Assembly (NCBI RefSeq): GCF_016862935.1
Contig: NZ_BONX01000007.1
Location: 310,001-374,000, forward strand
DNA: 64,000 nt
Source: Plantactinospora mayteni
GTDB lineage: Bacteria; Actinomycetota; Actinomycetes; Mycobacteriales; Micromonosporaceae
Direction: 5' to 3'
Below the pieces are notes generated by a model. That model was not told where the DNA came from. It saw nothing but the letters and a program-made list of their open reading frames with translations, and searched no databases. This document shows positions 24,948-33,587 of the stretch, one piece after another. The position numbers and the translations under genes are program-made. Every line of letters begins with the position of its first letter. Within the stretch, counting starts at the first letter, position 1.

Positions 24948-27900
24948 ATGCGTTTCGCCCCGGGTAGGAAGCGGAGAGCCTGGGCCGCCGGGCTCGCGGT
25001 CGTGCTGGCCACCGGTGCCCTGGTGGCGCCCGGTACGCCGGCCACGGCCGCGCAGACCATCGGCTTTCCCACGTTCTCCGGACCGGCTGTCCCGGCCCCG
25101 CCGGTCGGCTACAGCACCGGCAACACGATGCAGGCGATCTACGACGCCGAGAGCGGCGGCACCGACTTCTGGATGGACCGGCTGCTCGCCCGGCCGGGCA
25201 ACGACCCGGCCGGTACCTGGCTGATGACCCGGGGCCGGGGCATGTTCATGTACACCCACAACCCGTCGGTGATCGGCTTCGGCGGCAACGCCGCCTACTG
25301 GGACAACATCAGCAGCCAGGCCGCGTACACGGTCGCGGTCACCCCGGGCACCTTCACCGAGCAGGTCTCCAGCCGGTGGCAGTCGCCGAGCCACTGGCGG
25401 GGCGTCTACACCAGCGGTTCCGTCCGGGTCGAGGTGTCGAAGTTCATCACCGCGCAGAACGTCGCGGTGACCAACCTGAACGTGGTGAACACCGGCTCCG
25501 GCTCGGCCACCGTGCAACTGCGGGCCACCTCGCCGTACGCCGCCTCGGGCAGCGGCAGCGAGCTGACCGGTACCCGGGCGGTGAAGAACGGGCTGACCAC
25601 GCTCTATCCCCGGCTGTCGGGAGACGGGTTCACGGTCAGTTCCGGCGGGCTGGACCGGTCGGTGACGCTGGCCGCCGGGCAGTCGCTCAGCACGAAGGTG
25701 CAGCTCGGGTTCGTCGCCAACGAGATTCCGGAGTCGCTGACCGAGTACAACGCCTATCGCGGTTACACCCCGGCGACGGCGTTCGCCACGCACGTGCGGG
25801 CGTACAACCGGTGGTGGGCGGAGAACATCCCGTACATCGACGTGCCGGACGCGGCGATCAAGAAGAACGTCTACTACCGCTGGTGGCTGATGCGCTTCAA
25901 CTATCTCGACGTGGACATCCCCGGCCAGGACTTCCAGTTCCCGACCTCGGTCGAGGGGGCGCTCGGCTACAACAACGCGATCGTACTGACCCAGCCGATG
26001 CACATCGACGACCTGAAGTACCTGCGCAACCCGATCTACTCGTACGGGCCGTGGACCTCGATCGGGCAGGTCTCCCGGAACGGCCGGTTCATGGACAACC
26101 CCGGTGACCCGGAGAACTGGTCGAACTCCTACACCCAGTACGTCTCCGAGGCGGCCTGGCGCAGCTACCAGATCCACGGTGGGCAGCCGGCGATCGCGGC
26201 GAACCTGGCCCGCTATGCCGAGCAGGACGTCAAGGGGCAGCTCGCCACCTACGACACCAACAACAACGGCGTGATCGAGTACGACTGGGGCGCGATGACC
26301 GGCAACGACGCCGACGCGGTGTCGTTCCACTGGCGTGCCGGCAACCTGGACCGGGCCGAGGGGGCGTACGTCTGGAGCAACGCGATGGCGGCGGTGCAGG
26401 CGTACACGCTGCTCGGCAACACGGCCAAGGCGAACGAGATGCAGACGATCGCCGACCGGATCCGGAACGGCATCATCAACACGCTGTGGAATCCGTCCCG
26501 GCAACTGCTGGAGCACAAGCACGTCTCGACGAACACGCACGTACCGTGGAAGGAGATCAACAACTACTACCCGTACTCGGTCGGGCTGATGCCGAACACC
26601 GACCAGTACCGGCAGGCGTTGCGGCTCTACGACGACCCGGCGGAGTACCCGATCTTCCCGTTCTTCACCGCCAACCAGCGCGACAAGGCCGCGGCGGCCG
26701 CCGCCGGCCAGCCGGGCAGCAACAACTTCTCCACCATCAACTCGACCGTGCAGTTCCGGCTCTACTCCTCGGTGTTGCGCAACTATCCCAACCAGTGGAT
26801 GACGGCGGAGAACTACAAGCAGCTCCTCTACTGGAACGCCTGGGCGCAGTACATCGGCGGCAACACCCAGTGGCCGGACGCGAACGAGTTCTGGGCGGAC
26901 TGGAGCGGGTCGAGCCGGACGATCAACTACCGGTCCTGGATCCACCACAACATCCTGGGCAGCAGCAACTGGACGGTGGTCGAGGACGTCGCCGGGCTCC
27001 GGCCGCGCACCGACAACACCATCGAGCTGTCCCCGATCAACATCAACTGGTCGCACTTCGCCGTGAACAACCTGCGGTACCGCAACATGGACCTCAGCGT
27101 GGTCTGGGACGACCCGGCCGACGGGGTGACCAGGTATTCCGGCGTCCCGCAGGGCTACTCGGTCTATCTCAACGGCACCCGGGCGTTCACCGTGGACCGG
27201 CTGACCCGGGTGCTCTACAACCCGGCGACCGGCGCGGTCACCCTGCCGGCCGGCGGCACGACCAACTTCAGCACCGCCGTCTCCGGGCTGCAACTGCCGC
27301 AGCAGGTGGTGCAGAACAGCACCCGGATGGTGGACCTCTTCGCCAAGGCCGGCGCCGACCTCACCTCGACCACGCCGAACCTGGCGTCGGGGTCGACGGC
27401 GACCGCCTCGTACACCGCGTCGGGCACCTCCACCGGGGCGGCGATCGACGGCTTCCCGATCAACGAACCGATCTGGGGCGCCTACGGCTCACCGAACGCC
27501 ACCGACTCCTACGAGCTGAACTTCGGCCAGGCCCGGGCGGTCGACGAGGTACGGCTGTGGTTCCGCAACGACCGGGCGACGAACCGGTACCGGCCACCGG
27601 CCTCGTACAACGTGCAGTACTGGAACGGCAGCGCCTGGGTGAACGCGGCCTCCCAGGCGAAGTCCCCGGGCACGCCGCAGTCCAACTACAACCGGGTCAC
27701 CTTCACTGCGGTCAGCACCCAGCGGCTGCGGGTGCAGTTCACCCACGCCTCCGGCTCGGCGAAGACCGGGCTGACCGAGATCAAGGTCTACAACCGGGGC
27801 GGCACCAACCCGGATCCCGATCCCGATCCCGACCCCGAGCCGGGTGGCAACGTGGCGGGGGCGGCGACGCCGTCCGCGTCGTACACCTCCGCCTGGGAGA

Positions 27901-28271
27901 GCGTGGCGGCGATCAACGACGGGATCGACCCGCCGAGTTCCAACGACACCGTCAACCCGCGCTGGGGCACCTGGCCGAACACCGGCGCGCAGTGGGCCGA
28001 GCTGACCTGGCCGACCAGCCGCACGCTGAACGCCGCCGAGGTCTACTTCTTCGACGACAACGGCGGGGTACGCGTACCGGCCTCCTGGAAGCTCCAGTAC
28101 TGGACCGGCAGCGCGTACGCCGACGTGCCCGGGGCCAGCGGCTATCCGATCGCGGTCAACCAGTACAACCGGGCGACCTTCCCCAACGTCGGCACCACCC
28201 GGTTGCGGGTGGCGCTGACCAGCGGCCAGGGCTCGGTGGGGCTGTTGGAGGTGAAGGCGTTCAGCCCCTGA
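24948..28271 (+). CDS. large secreted (alpha/alpha)6-type glycoside hydrolase with two binding modules
   Basis: A 1107-residue secreted protein. Signal peptide 1-35 is followed by a beta-sandwich domain (about 40-285) and an (alpha/alpha)6-type region (about 290-700) with acidic motifs (VIEYDWGAMTGNDAD, DANEFWADWSG). A beta domain (about 700-800), an F5/8C-like module (about 805-950), a PDPDPDPDPEP linker and a final module (about 970-1107) complete it. The order resembles clan GH-G / MGH1-like hydrolases, but I cannot assign a CAZy family or catalytic pair. The last module is very close to that of the metalloprotease at 19412. GGAGG precedes the ATG by eight bases and a strong hairpin follows the stop. 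Confidence 0.8.
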   Translation: MRFAPGRKRRAWAAGLAVVLATGALVAPGTPATAAQTIGFPTFSGPAVPAPPVGYSTGNTMQAIYDAESGGTDFWMDRLLARPGNDPAGTWLMTRGRGMFMYTHNPSVIGFGGNAAYWDNISSQAAYTVAVTPGTFTEQVSSRWQSPSHWRGVYTSGSVRVEVSKFITAQNVAVTNLNVVNTGSGSATVQLRATSPYAASGSGSELTGTRAVKNGLTTLYPRLSGDGFTVSSGGLDRSVTLAAGQSLSTKVQLGFVANEIPESLTEYNAYRGYTPATAFATHVRAYNRWWAENIPYIDVPDAAIKKNVYYRWWLMRFNYLDVDIPGQDFQFPTSVEGALGYNNAIVLTQPMHIDDLKYLRNPIYSYGPWTSIGQVSRNGRFMDNPGDPENWSNSYTQYVSEAAWRSYQIHGGQPAIAANLARYAEQDVKGQLATYDTNNNGVIEYDWGAMTGNDADAVSFHWRAGNLDRAEGAYVWSNAMAAVQAYTLLGNTAKANEMQTIADRIRNGIINTLWNPSRQLLEHKHVSTNTHVPWKEINNYYPYSVGLMPNTDQYRQALRLYDDPAEYPIFPFFTANQRDKAAAAAAGQPGSNNFSTINSTVQFRLYSSVLRNYPNQWMTAENYKQLLYWNAWAQYIGGNTQWPDANEFWADWSGSSRTINYRSWIHHNILGSSNWTVVEDVAGLRPRTDNTIELSPININWSHFAVNNLRYRNMDLSVVWDDPADGVTRYSGVPQGYSVYLNGTRAFTVDRLTRVLYNPATGAVTLPAGGTTNFSTAVSGLQLPQQVVQNSTRMVDLFAKAGADLTSTTPNLASGSTATASYTASGTSTGAAIDGFPINEPIWGAYGSPNATDSYELNFGQARAVDEVRLWFRNDRATNRYRPPASYNVQYWNGSAWVNAASQAKSPGTPQSNYNRVTFTAVSTQRLRVQFTHASGSAKTGLTEIKVYNRGGTNPDPDPDPDPEPGGNVAGAATPSASYTSAWESVAAINDGIDPPSSNDTVNPRWGTWPNTGAQWAELTWPTSRTLNAAEVYFFDDNGGVRVPASWKLQYWTGSAYADVPGASGYPIAVNQYNRATFPNVGTTRLRVALTSGQGSVGLLEVKAFSP

Positions 28272-28302
28272 GTCCGGCCGCCCCCGAACCGACCCCGCAC
28301 AG

Positions 28303-28341
28303 GGCCGTCCGGATGCTCGCCCGGGGCGTCCGGACGGCCCG
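28303..28341 (+). terminator. hairpin ending the arabinoside locus
   Basis: GGGCCGTCCGGA (28303-28314) and TCCGGACGGCCC (28330-28341) form a perfect 12-bp stem with a 15-nt loop, 31 bp after the stop. No T-tract. Confidence 0.8.
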
Positions 28342-28346
28342 CGGGG

Positions 28347-29271
28347 GCGGGGCGCTCCCCACCAACACTGGAAAGTTGCAGTACATCAAGGACCGGGACG
28401 GGCTGGCGATGTTCAACCGGATCTGGAACGAGGCCCGCAACACCGAACACCCGCTGGAGGTGTACCGGCGGATCACCGGGATCAGCCAGGCCGAACTGAA
28501 CCGCCGGGTGGGCGAGTACGCCCAGCACAACGTCACCTGGGACTACTCGAACCGGGCCGACTTCATGCCCTTCGTCAACCGGCTGTACCCGTTCGTCACC
28601 GCGTACAACGGGGTGGCGGTGGAGGCGGTCAACGCTGCCGCCGGGCACTTCCGGATCTCCGACGCGGTGACCCCGTCCGACTACGGGTACAACAAGATCA
28701 AGCTGGTGCCGGCCTCGGACGGCGCGCTGATCCGGCTCCGGCTGCGCGGACACGTCAACTCGGCCGCCCAGTCCGGCTGGACCTTCGGCTTCGTCGCGGT
28801 CCGCAACGGCGCCCCCGGTACGGCCCGCTGCTCACCAGCACCGACGGCCAACTCACCTTCCAGACCCAGCCGGGGGAGCGCAAGGTCTACCTGGTGGTGA
28901 CCGGCACCCCGGGCGTGGTGCACAAGTACGCCTTCCTGGACGGGTGTCCCAAGAACTACCGCTACCCGTACCAGTTCCGGCTGACCGGCGCGACGCCGTC
29001 CGGCTTCGAGCCCGGCTACGTCCGGCCGGCGGCGCCGGGCGGCGGACGCTGGCACAGCAACGGCGGTGGCTGGGTCGACAGCCGGGCCACCGTCGCGGCC
29101 GGCGCCTACGTCGGCCCCCGCGCCGCCGTCTACGGCCGCTCCACCGTCAACGGCAACGCCCGGATCGAGGACCTGGCCTGGGTCAACGAGGGCGCCACGG
29201 TCGGCGGCAACGCGATCGTCCGGCAGAGCGCCCTGGTCCAGACCGGGGTCAACCTGGCGATCACCGGCTGA
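28347..29271 (+). pseudogene. 5'-truncated, frameshifted AvrXca/Svx-like (DUF6055) gene
   Basis: Two overlapping frames encode the C-terminal half of a DUF6055 protein. The first runs from LQYIKDRDGLAMFNRIWNEA, the part that normally follows the HExxH region. The second carries YGPLLTSTDGQLTFQ through KYAFLDGCPKNYRYPYQF to a Gly/Asn-rich end (VGPRAAVYGRSTVNGNA). The join is in a run of five C at 28811-28815; a sixth C would restore NGAPRYGPLL. The N-terminal half is missing and the remnant begins just after the terminator of the preceding gene. Its own terminator at 29295 is intact. The family is known from plant-associated bacteria. Confidence 0.75.
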
Positions 29272-29294
29272 CCGCCGGCCGCTACCAGCCCGAC

Positions 29295-29334
29295 CCCTGG
29301 TGCCGGCCGCCGATCCGCGCGGCCGGCACCAGGG
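29295..29334 (+). terminator. 16-bp perfect hairpin after the DUF6055 remnant
   Basis: CCCTGGTGCCGGCCGC (29295-29310) pairs perfectly with GCGGCCGGCACCAGGG (29319-29334) around an 8-nt loop. Confidence 0.85.
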
Positions 29335-29399
29335 CGGGTAAGCCGGGGTACGAGTTTGTCGGCCGGTCCAGCCCATGTGACCATTGCCCAAGGAGGCGC

Positions 29400-29500
29400 A
29401 CCTTAACGCTTCCCCACGGTTGAGAGCCGGGGAACTTCTGGCTCGGACCGCACGAGAGCACCGTCGCGGAAGGAGGTGATCGCATGTCTCACGTCGTCGG
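29400..29500 (-). ncRNA. candidate omega (guide) RNA at the tnpB 3' end
   Basis: In TnpB elements the guide RNA overlaps the 3' end of tnpB and runs through the right end into flanking DNA. Here the minus-strand transcript passes through GAAGTTCCCCGGCTC and CGTGGGGAAGCG to about 29400. The guide would then be read from host sequence below 29400. The exact ends are not determinable by eye. Confidence 0.35.
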
Positions 29501-30608
29501 CACCAGCACGGCCGCGTTCTGCCGTGGCGAGGATCGTCCTCGCGGCGTTCCGGTCCCGACCCGCGGTGTACCCGCAGGTGTCGCACCGGAAGACTCTGAC
29601 ACCCAGCCCGAGACGGTGCTTGGCTCTCGTACCGCACTGCGAGCAGGTCATCGTGGTGTAGGCGGGCGGTACCAACACCACCTTCCGGCCCGCCCGCATG
29701 CCACGATCGATCAACTCCCGCTTCGCCGCACCGATCGCCGCATCAGCGGCCTTGCGCGCCATCCGGGATCTGGTCAGGAATGTGGGTTGGAAGTCCTCGA
29801 CGGCGATCGTCGCGTGGTTGTCGATGATCTTCTTCGCCCAGACGCGGGCGTCGTGGGTGTTCTGCCGGGCCGCCTTCTTCGCGACCTTCGCCGCCTGGCG
29901 TTTGGCCCGCAGGTAGCCGTTCGACGGCGTGACGTTCTTCGCCCTGCGACGCCGGGCCATCCGGCGCTGCGCCCTGGCCAGTTCGGCGGCGCACCGTTTC
30001 CGGTGGCCGAGGTACGGCAGGTCGTAGGTCGCATCCGTCGTTGTCGCGGTCGTCGTGACACCCCAGTCGACACCGATCGCACCCTCAACGTCGGGCGCGG
30101 GCGGGGTCTCGCGACGGACGACGAAGGAGGCGTACCAGTGCCCGATCGTGTCCTGGTAGACGCGGACGCTGGTTGGGGCGGAGGACAGCTCGCGGGACCA
30201 GACAACGGGAATGGCAACACCGCCGGGCAGCCGCAGCCGGCGGTCGCGGATCGAGAACCCGCGCACCGTGTATTCGAGGCTGGGCAGAGTATCCTTCCGT
30301 CGCTTCGGTCTCGGCCGGCCGCGTCCCTTCACCTTGAAGGAGTGCTGGAGAGCGAGGGCGTAGGTACGCAGCGTCTGCTGTTGGGCGACCTGGGACCCGT
30401 CACGGAGCCACGACGAGCGGGCCCGCGCCTCGGTCAGCAGCTTCGACAGCTTGCCGAAGGTGGGTTTACGGCCGGTCTTGTACTGGTGGACGGCCTCGTT
30501 CCACAGCCAACGGCACCGGCCCCACTCGGCCAACAGCGCGGCCCGCGCGGTCGCGCCGGGACGCAACCGGTAGGTGTACCGCACCGTCTCGTCCACACCT
30601 GGAAGCAT
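29403..30608 (-). CDS. tnpB: TnpB RNA-guided nuclease
   Basis: A 401-residue TnpB. The N-terminal wedge domain begins VRYTYRLRPGATAR. The RuvC residues are all present: Asp181 (GVDWGV), Glu271 (AVEDFQP) and Asp352 (GRDRNAA). The zinc ribbon has Cys322, Cys325, Cys342 and Cys345 (CSQCGT, CDTCGY). The length is usual, with no frameshift. It therefore looks catalytically intact. The protein cuts DNA at sites matching its omega RNA next to a short adjacent motif, and helps retain the element. The ATG at 30608 is used; GTG codons a few residues later are alternatives and no clear ribosome site distinguishes them. Confidence 0.92.
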   Translation of the reverse strand: MLPGVDETVRYTYRLRPGATARAALLAEWGRCRWLWNEAVHQYKTGRKPTFGKLSKLLTEARARSSWLRDGSQVAQQQTLRTYALALQHSFKVKGRGRPRPKRRKDTLPSLEYTVRGFSIRDRRLRLPGGVAIPVVWSRELSSAPTSVRVYQDTIGHWYASFVVRRETPPAPDVEGAIGVDWGVTTTATTTDATYDLPYLGHRKRCAAELARAQRRMARRRRAKNVTPSNGYLRAKRQAAKVAKKAARQNTHDARVWAKKIIDNHATIAVEDFQPTFLTRSRMARKAADAAIGAAKRELIDRGMRAGRKVVLVPPAYTTMTCSQCGTRAKHRLGLGVRVFRCDTCGYTAGRDRNAARTILATAERGRAGADDVRHAITSFRDGALVRSEPEVPRLSTVGKR

Positions 30609-30730
30609 CCCAGCCGCATCCGACAGTTCCGCCCACCCGGAGGAGTCGACGCCATGCCGACAACCAACACCACGCCTGACCGCCCGTTCCGCCCCATGGC
30701 TGAAGCCAGGGACTTCTCGGGCGGCTCTTG

Positions 30731-31156
30731 ATGCACGAGCCGGACGCGGAGGCCGGCCCTAAGCCGGACGCCGACAGGGGGCGTGCGGCCTGTTCCGGTG
30801 ACCACGTCCGGGCCTGCACCGTTCGCGAGGTCCTGGACCGGGTGGGCGGGAAGTGGAGCATCGGGATCATCATCGAGGCGAGCCGGGGACCGATCCGCTT
30901 CACCGAACTGGAACGCTCGGTCGAGGGGATCAGCCGACGGATGCTCACCCTCACCCTGCGCAACCTGGAACGCGACGGACTACTGGTCCGGACCACCTAT
31001 CCCACCGTCCCGCCCCGAGTCGAGTACGTCGCCACCGAGATGGCCCGGGAACTCTACGACTCGCTGCTCGTGCTGACCGGCTGGGCGGAACGGCACCGGC
31101 AGGCGATCGCCGCCGCCCGGGAGGCGTACGACCGCCGCAGCGCCGGCACGGACTGA
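30731..31156 (+). CDS. HxlR-family transcriptional regulator
   Basis: A 141-residue winged-helix protein. The HxlR core is clear: CTVREVLDRVGGKWSIGII, RFTELERSVEGISRRMLTLT and LRNLERDGLLVRTTYPTVPPRVEY. Members of this family respond to reactive carbonyls or redox via an N-terminal Cys; Cys22 and Cys30 are present. The ATG at 30731 lies only about nine bases beyond the left end of the TnpB element and has no ribosome site, so insertion may have replaced the native leader or the first codons. No divergent target gene remains next to it. Confidence 0.85.
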   Translation: MHEPDAEAGPKPDADRGRAACSGDHVRACTVREVLDRVGGKWSIGIIIEASRGPIRFTELERSVEGISRRMLTLTLRNLERDGLLVRTTYPTVPPRVEYVATEMARELYDSLLVLTGWAERHRQAIAAAREAYDRRSAGTD

Positions 31157-31177
31157 TTCCGTTCGGCCGGCGGGTCG

Positions 31178-32773
31178 TCAGCGCTCGTTCGGGTCGATCC
31201 GGGCGCGTACCTCGGCGTGCTCGGCGAGCAGGTGCAGCAGGTTGGAGCCGTCGATCAGCTCCAGCGGCTTGCCGGAGGCGAACTCGAACGAGTCCGGGCC
31301 GTAGCCGCTGGTCGTCACGAGGATGCCCTTGGTCGCCCCCTCGCCCAGCACCGTGCCGAAGAGGTCCCGCACCGCCGAGACGTCCATGGTGCCCCGATCC
31401 CGGCGGGCCTGGATCACCACCTTGCCGCCGAAGATCGGGCGGGGGTCGAACGCCACGCAGTCGATGCCGCCGTCCGGCGCCGTCCGGGTGGTCCGGGTCT
31501 CCAGGCCGAGCTTGCCGAAGAGGTTCCGGATCAGGTCCTCGAACTCGGTCCGGCTCAACTTGTGCAGGTTCGGGCGCTGGTCCAGGTCGGCCAGTACGTC
31601 CACCTCGTCGACGAAGCGCTTGTCGACCACGTCGAACTCCAGCACCGGGTGTACCGCGACCAGCTCCTCGGGCCGGGGCGACTGGGTGGCCCGGAGGTGC
31701 CGCAGGCAGGCCGCCGGATCGACCTTGGCCAGGTTGATCGCGACGAAGGGGTCCCGGCTGGTCCGCAGGGTCACCAGGCAGGGCCGGACCGCCTGCCCTG
31801 TACCCGGGTGCGTGGTCTCGACGATGCCGTTGAAGACGATCGTCTCCACCAGCCGGGTACGGTCGGCCTCGAAGAGCTCGTGCACGGTACGCAGCGCCAC
31901 CTGGGTGATCAGGTCGGCGTACCGCTCCCGGATCTCGTCCGCCGAGCGGGGCACTGTCTGCACCTCGTCGCCGGCCTTGACGTAGCGGTATTCCCGGACC
32001 TTCGGCACCACCGCGACGGTCGGCAGCAGGTATTCCACAACGATCAGCCGGGAGTCCGGGACGTAGGCGAGCCGGTAGCGCTGCGGAAAGTCCTCCGGAT
32101 AGACCGAGTTGCCGAGCACCAGGCCGAAGTATTTCACCACGGCGTTCGGTTCGGCGGCGGCCAGTGCGGTGCCGAACCTGTCGATCTCGGTGTTGTGGCT
32201 GGCGACCTCGGCGTCGAGCTGCTGGCAGTGCTGGTCGTACTTGCGCCGTGCCTGGGCGAGCCGCTGCTGCCGGGCCGTCTCGCCGGCCGCGTGCTTGGCC
32301 TTGGCCTTCTCGAACGCCTGCTCCGCCTCGGTCAGCAACTGCTGGTAGCGGGCCTCGCCGCCGAACATCTTGCCGAGCGCGTTCGGTTCGGGCGGCGCGA
32401 ACCGTCGCCAGTCCGGCGCCCGCAGCGGCGTGCCCAGCTCACCCGGCTTGAACTCCGGGTAACTGGCCGCCTTCTTCAGCCGCTCCAGGTCGATGTGGTC
32501 GTCGATGGCCAGGGTGGTCTGGAGCAGGTTGTCCAGCTCGTCCAACTGGGACTGGAGGCTGGCGTTGGCGGACCTGACCCGGGCGGTCCGGGCCTCGACG
32601 TAGAGCCGCCGGCGCTCCCGCTCGTCCGCCTCCGCCGCCCGCTCGGCGGCCCGCCGGGCATGCTCGGCCTCCCAGAGCATCTGCTGGTGCTGTTGGTACG
32701 GGGTGGTCGATGCCCGTTGCCGTGCGTGCACCTGTTGCGCGTGCGCCCGCTGCATCTGCCCCATGATGCCCAT
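31178..32773 (-). CDS. Mrr-like restriction-endonuclease-fold protein with coiled coil
   Basis: A 531-residue protein. Residues 20-85 and 135-210 are Ala/Glu/Arg/Gln-rich and strongly predicted as coiled coil (MLWEAEHARRAAERAAEA). The C-terminal Mrr_cat domain (406-520) carries LSRTEFEDLI, GGID (Asp438), VVIQARRDR and VDxSAVRDLFGTV-type motifs. The usual Q-x-K catalytic triplet reads Gln455-Ala-Arg457, so the catalytic Lys is replaced by Arg. Mrr-type enzymes cut modified foreign DNA; this one could be inactive, altered, or a DNA-binding sensor. No methylase gene adjoins it. The ATG at 32773 follows GGGGAC. Confidence 0.8.
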   Translation of the reverse strand: MGIMGQMQRAHAQQVHARQRASTTPYQQHQQMLWEAEHARRAAERAAEADERERRRLYVEARTARVRSANASLQSQLDELDNLLQTTLAIDDHIDLERLKKAASYPEFKPGELGTPLRAPDWRRFAPPEPNALGKMFGGEARYQQLLTEAEQAFEKAKAKHAAGETARQQRLAQARRKYDQHCQQLDAEVASHNTEIDRFGTALAAAEPNAVVKYFGLVLGNSVYPEDFPQRYRLAYVPDSRLIVVEYLLPTVAVVPKVREYRYVKAGDEVQTVPRSADEIRERYADLITQVALRTVHELFEADRTRLVETIVFNGIVETTHPGTGQAVRPCLVTLRTSRDPFVAINLAKVDPAACLRHLRATQSPRPEELVAVHPVLEFDVVDKRFVDEVDVLADLDQRPNLHKLSRTEFEDLIRNLFGKLGLETRTTRTAPDGGIDCVAFDPRPIFGGKVVIQARRDRGTMDVSAVRDLFGTVLGEGATKGILVTTSGYGPDSFEFASGKPLELIDGSNLLHLLAEHAEVRARIDPNER

Positions 32774-33023
32774 GTACGTCCCCGATCAGCGTCCAGCACC
32801 GTCCACCAATGGGTGACCGGTGGCGTCCCGTCCCCCCGAGCTGACGTCCCTTCCTCCCGGCATGCCGTCGACCGTCATCGCTCGATGCACATTTTGGTCC
32901 CAAGACGACGGGTGCGTCCAGCGGGGACCCCAGGGTAGCGTGCGGGGCGAACTGCCGGTCGGGGCCGGAAACGCCGCTGGTGACCGCGGGGGTGGCCGGA
33001 CTACCGGCCCGGTCGGGCGGTGC

Positions 33024-33029
33024 TAGGGT
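33024..33029 (+). promoter_or_regulatory. leaderless promoter -10 (TAGGGT)
   Basis: TAGGGT is followed by seven bases and the ATG at 33037, with no ribosome site in between. The rest of the 32774-33036 gap shows no gene. Confidence 0.5.
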
Positions 33030-33036
33030 GCCCCGG

Positions 33037-33546
33037 ATGACCGACGCAGATGTGCACCTCGCCGCCCAGCCACGCCTCGACACCGTCGTGACGGAGTTCT
33101 CCACCGACGCGCGGCGGCTGCGCAGCGACTACGCCGGGATGGCCTGGATCGGCGACCGGCCGGATCCGGAGAGCGGCCAGTTGGGGCCCGACTACCGGCA
33201 GCGGACCGTGGACTCGCAGCTCTTCCTGCCCGACACCCACTGGTATGACGTGGACGGGCTCGACGACGTCGAGGTGCAGGTCAGCGCGGGTCTGCTCCAG
33301 GTGGCCAGCACCGCGCTGCGGACCCAGGGCCTGGTCGGGGTCGTCGCCGAGCCGGTGGTCGAGTTCTTCGAGCATCCCGAGGGGCTCCCGGGGGTGGGGC
33401 TCTGCCTCGGCCTGCGCGGCCAGATCTTCTCCAACCTCGGCGTCTCCTACAGGGTGACCGTGATCTGCGCCCCCGAGGCCGTACTCCGGCGCGGCGAGAC
33501 CGCCCACCCCGACGAGCAGGCCGAGGAGACCGACACCACCGACTGA
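33037..33546 (+). CDS. conserved-looking cytoplasmic protein of unknown function
   Basis: A 169-residue acidic protein with no signal or membrane segment. It contains TVDSQLFLPDTHWYDVDGLD and a predicted alternation of strands and helices through VEFFEHPEGLPGVGLCLGLR. I do not recognise the family. The start fits a leaderless promoter at 33024. A 9-bp hairpin follows the stop. Confidence 0.65.
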   Translation: MTDADVHLAAQPRLDTVVTEFSTDARRLRSDYAGMAWIGDRPDPESGQLGPDYRQRTVDSQLFLPDTHWYDVDGLDDVEVQVSAGLLQVASTALRTQGLVGVVAEPVVEFFEHPEGLPGVGLCLGLRGQIFSNLGVSYRVTVICAPEAVLRRGETAHPDEQAEETDTTD

Positions 33547-33560
33547 GCCGGCCGCCACCG

Positions 33561-33584
33561 CCGGCCCGCACGACTGCGGGCCGG
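33561..33584 (+). terminator. short GC hairpin
   Basis: CCGGCCCGC (33561-33569) pairs perfectly with GCGGGCCGG (33576-33584) around six bases, 15 bp after the stop of the upstream gene. Confidence 0.7.
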
Positions 33585-33587
33585 CCC

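Larger units (their letters stand above)
29400..30722 (-). mobile_element. TnpB-only IS605/IS1341-type element
   Basis: The element holds a single tnpB. Near the right end the tnpB 3' terminus forms a hairpin, TTCCCC (29410-29415) with GGGGAA (29429-29434). Near the left end an imperfect hairpin CCCATGGCTGAAGCCAGGG (30693-30711) lies next to GACTTCTCGGG, resembling the other end's GAAGTTCCCCGG. No TnpA gene is present, so movement would need TnpA in trans. The outer borders are estimates from these hairpins; no target duplication is expected for this group. Confidence 0.7.

Noticed and set aside
29460-29490. GGAAGGAGGTGATCGCATG as the start of a plus-strand gene
   Set aside because: The ribosome-like site is antisense to the tnpB 3' end and the frame that follows is a low-complexity shadow of tnpB.
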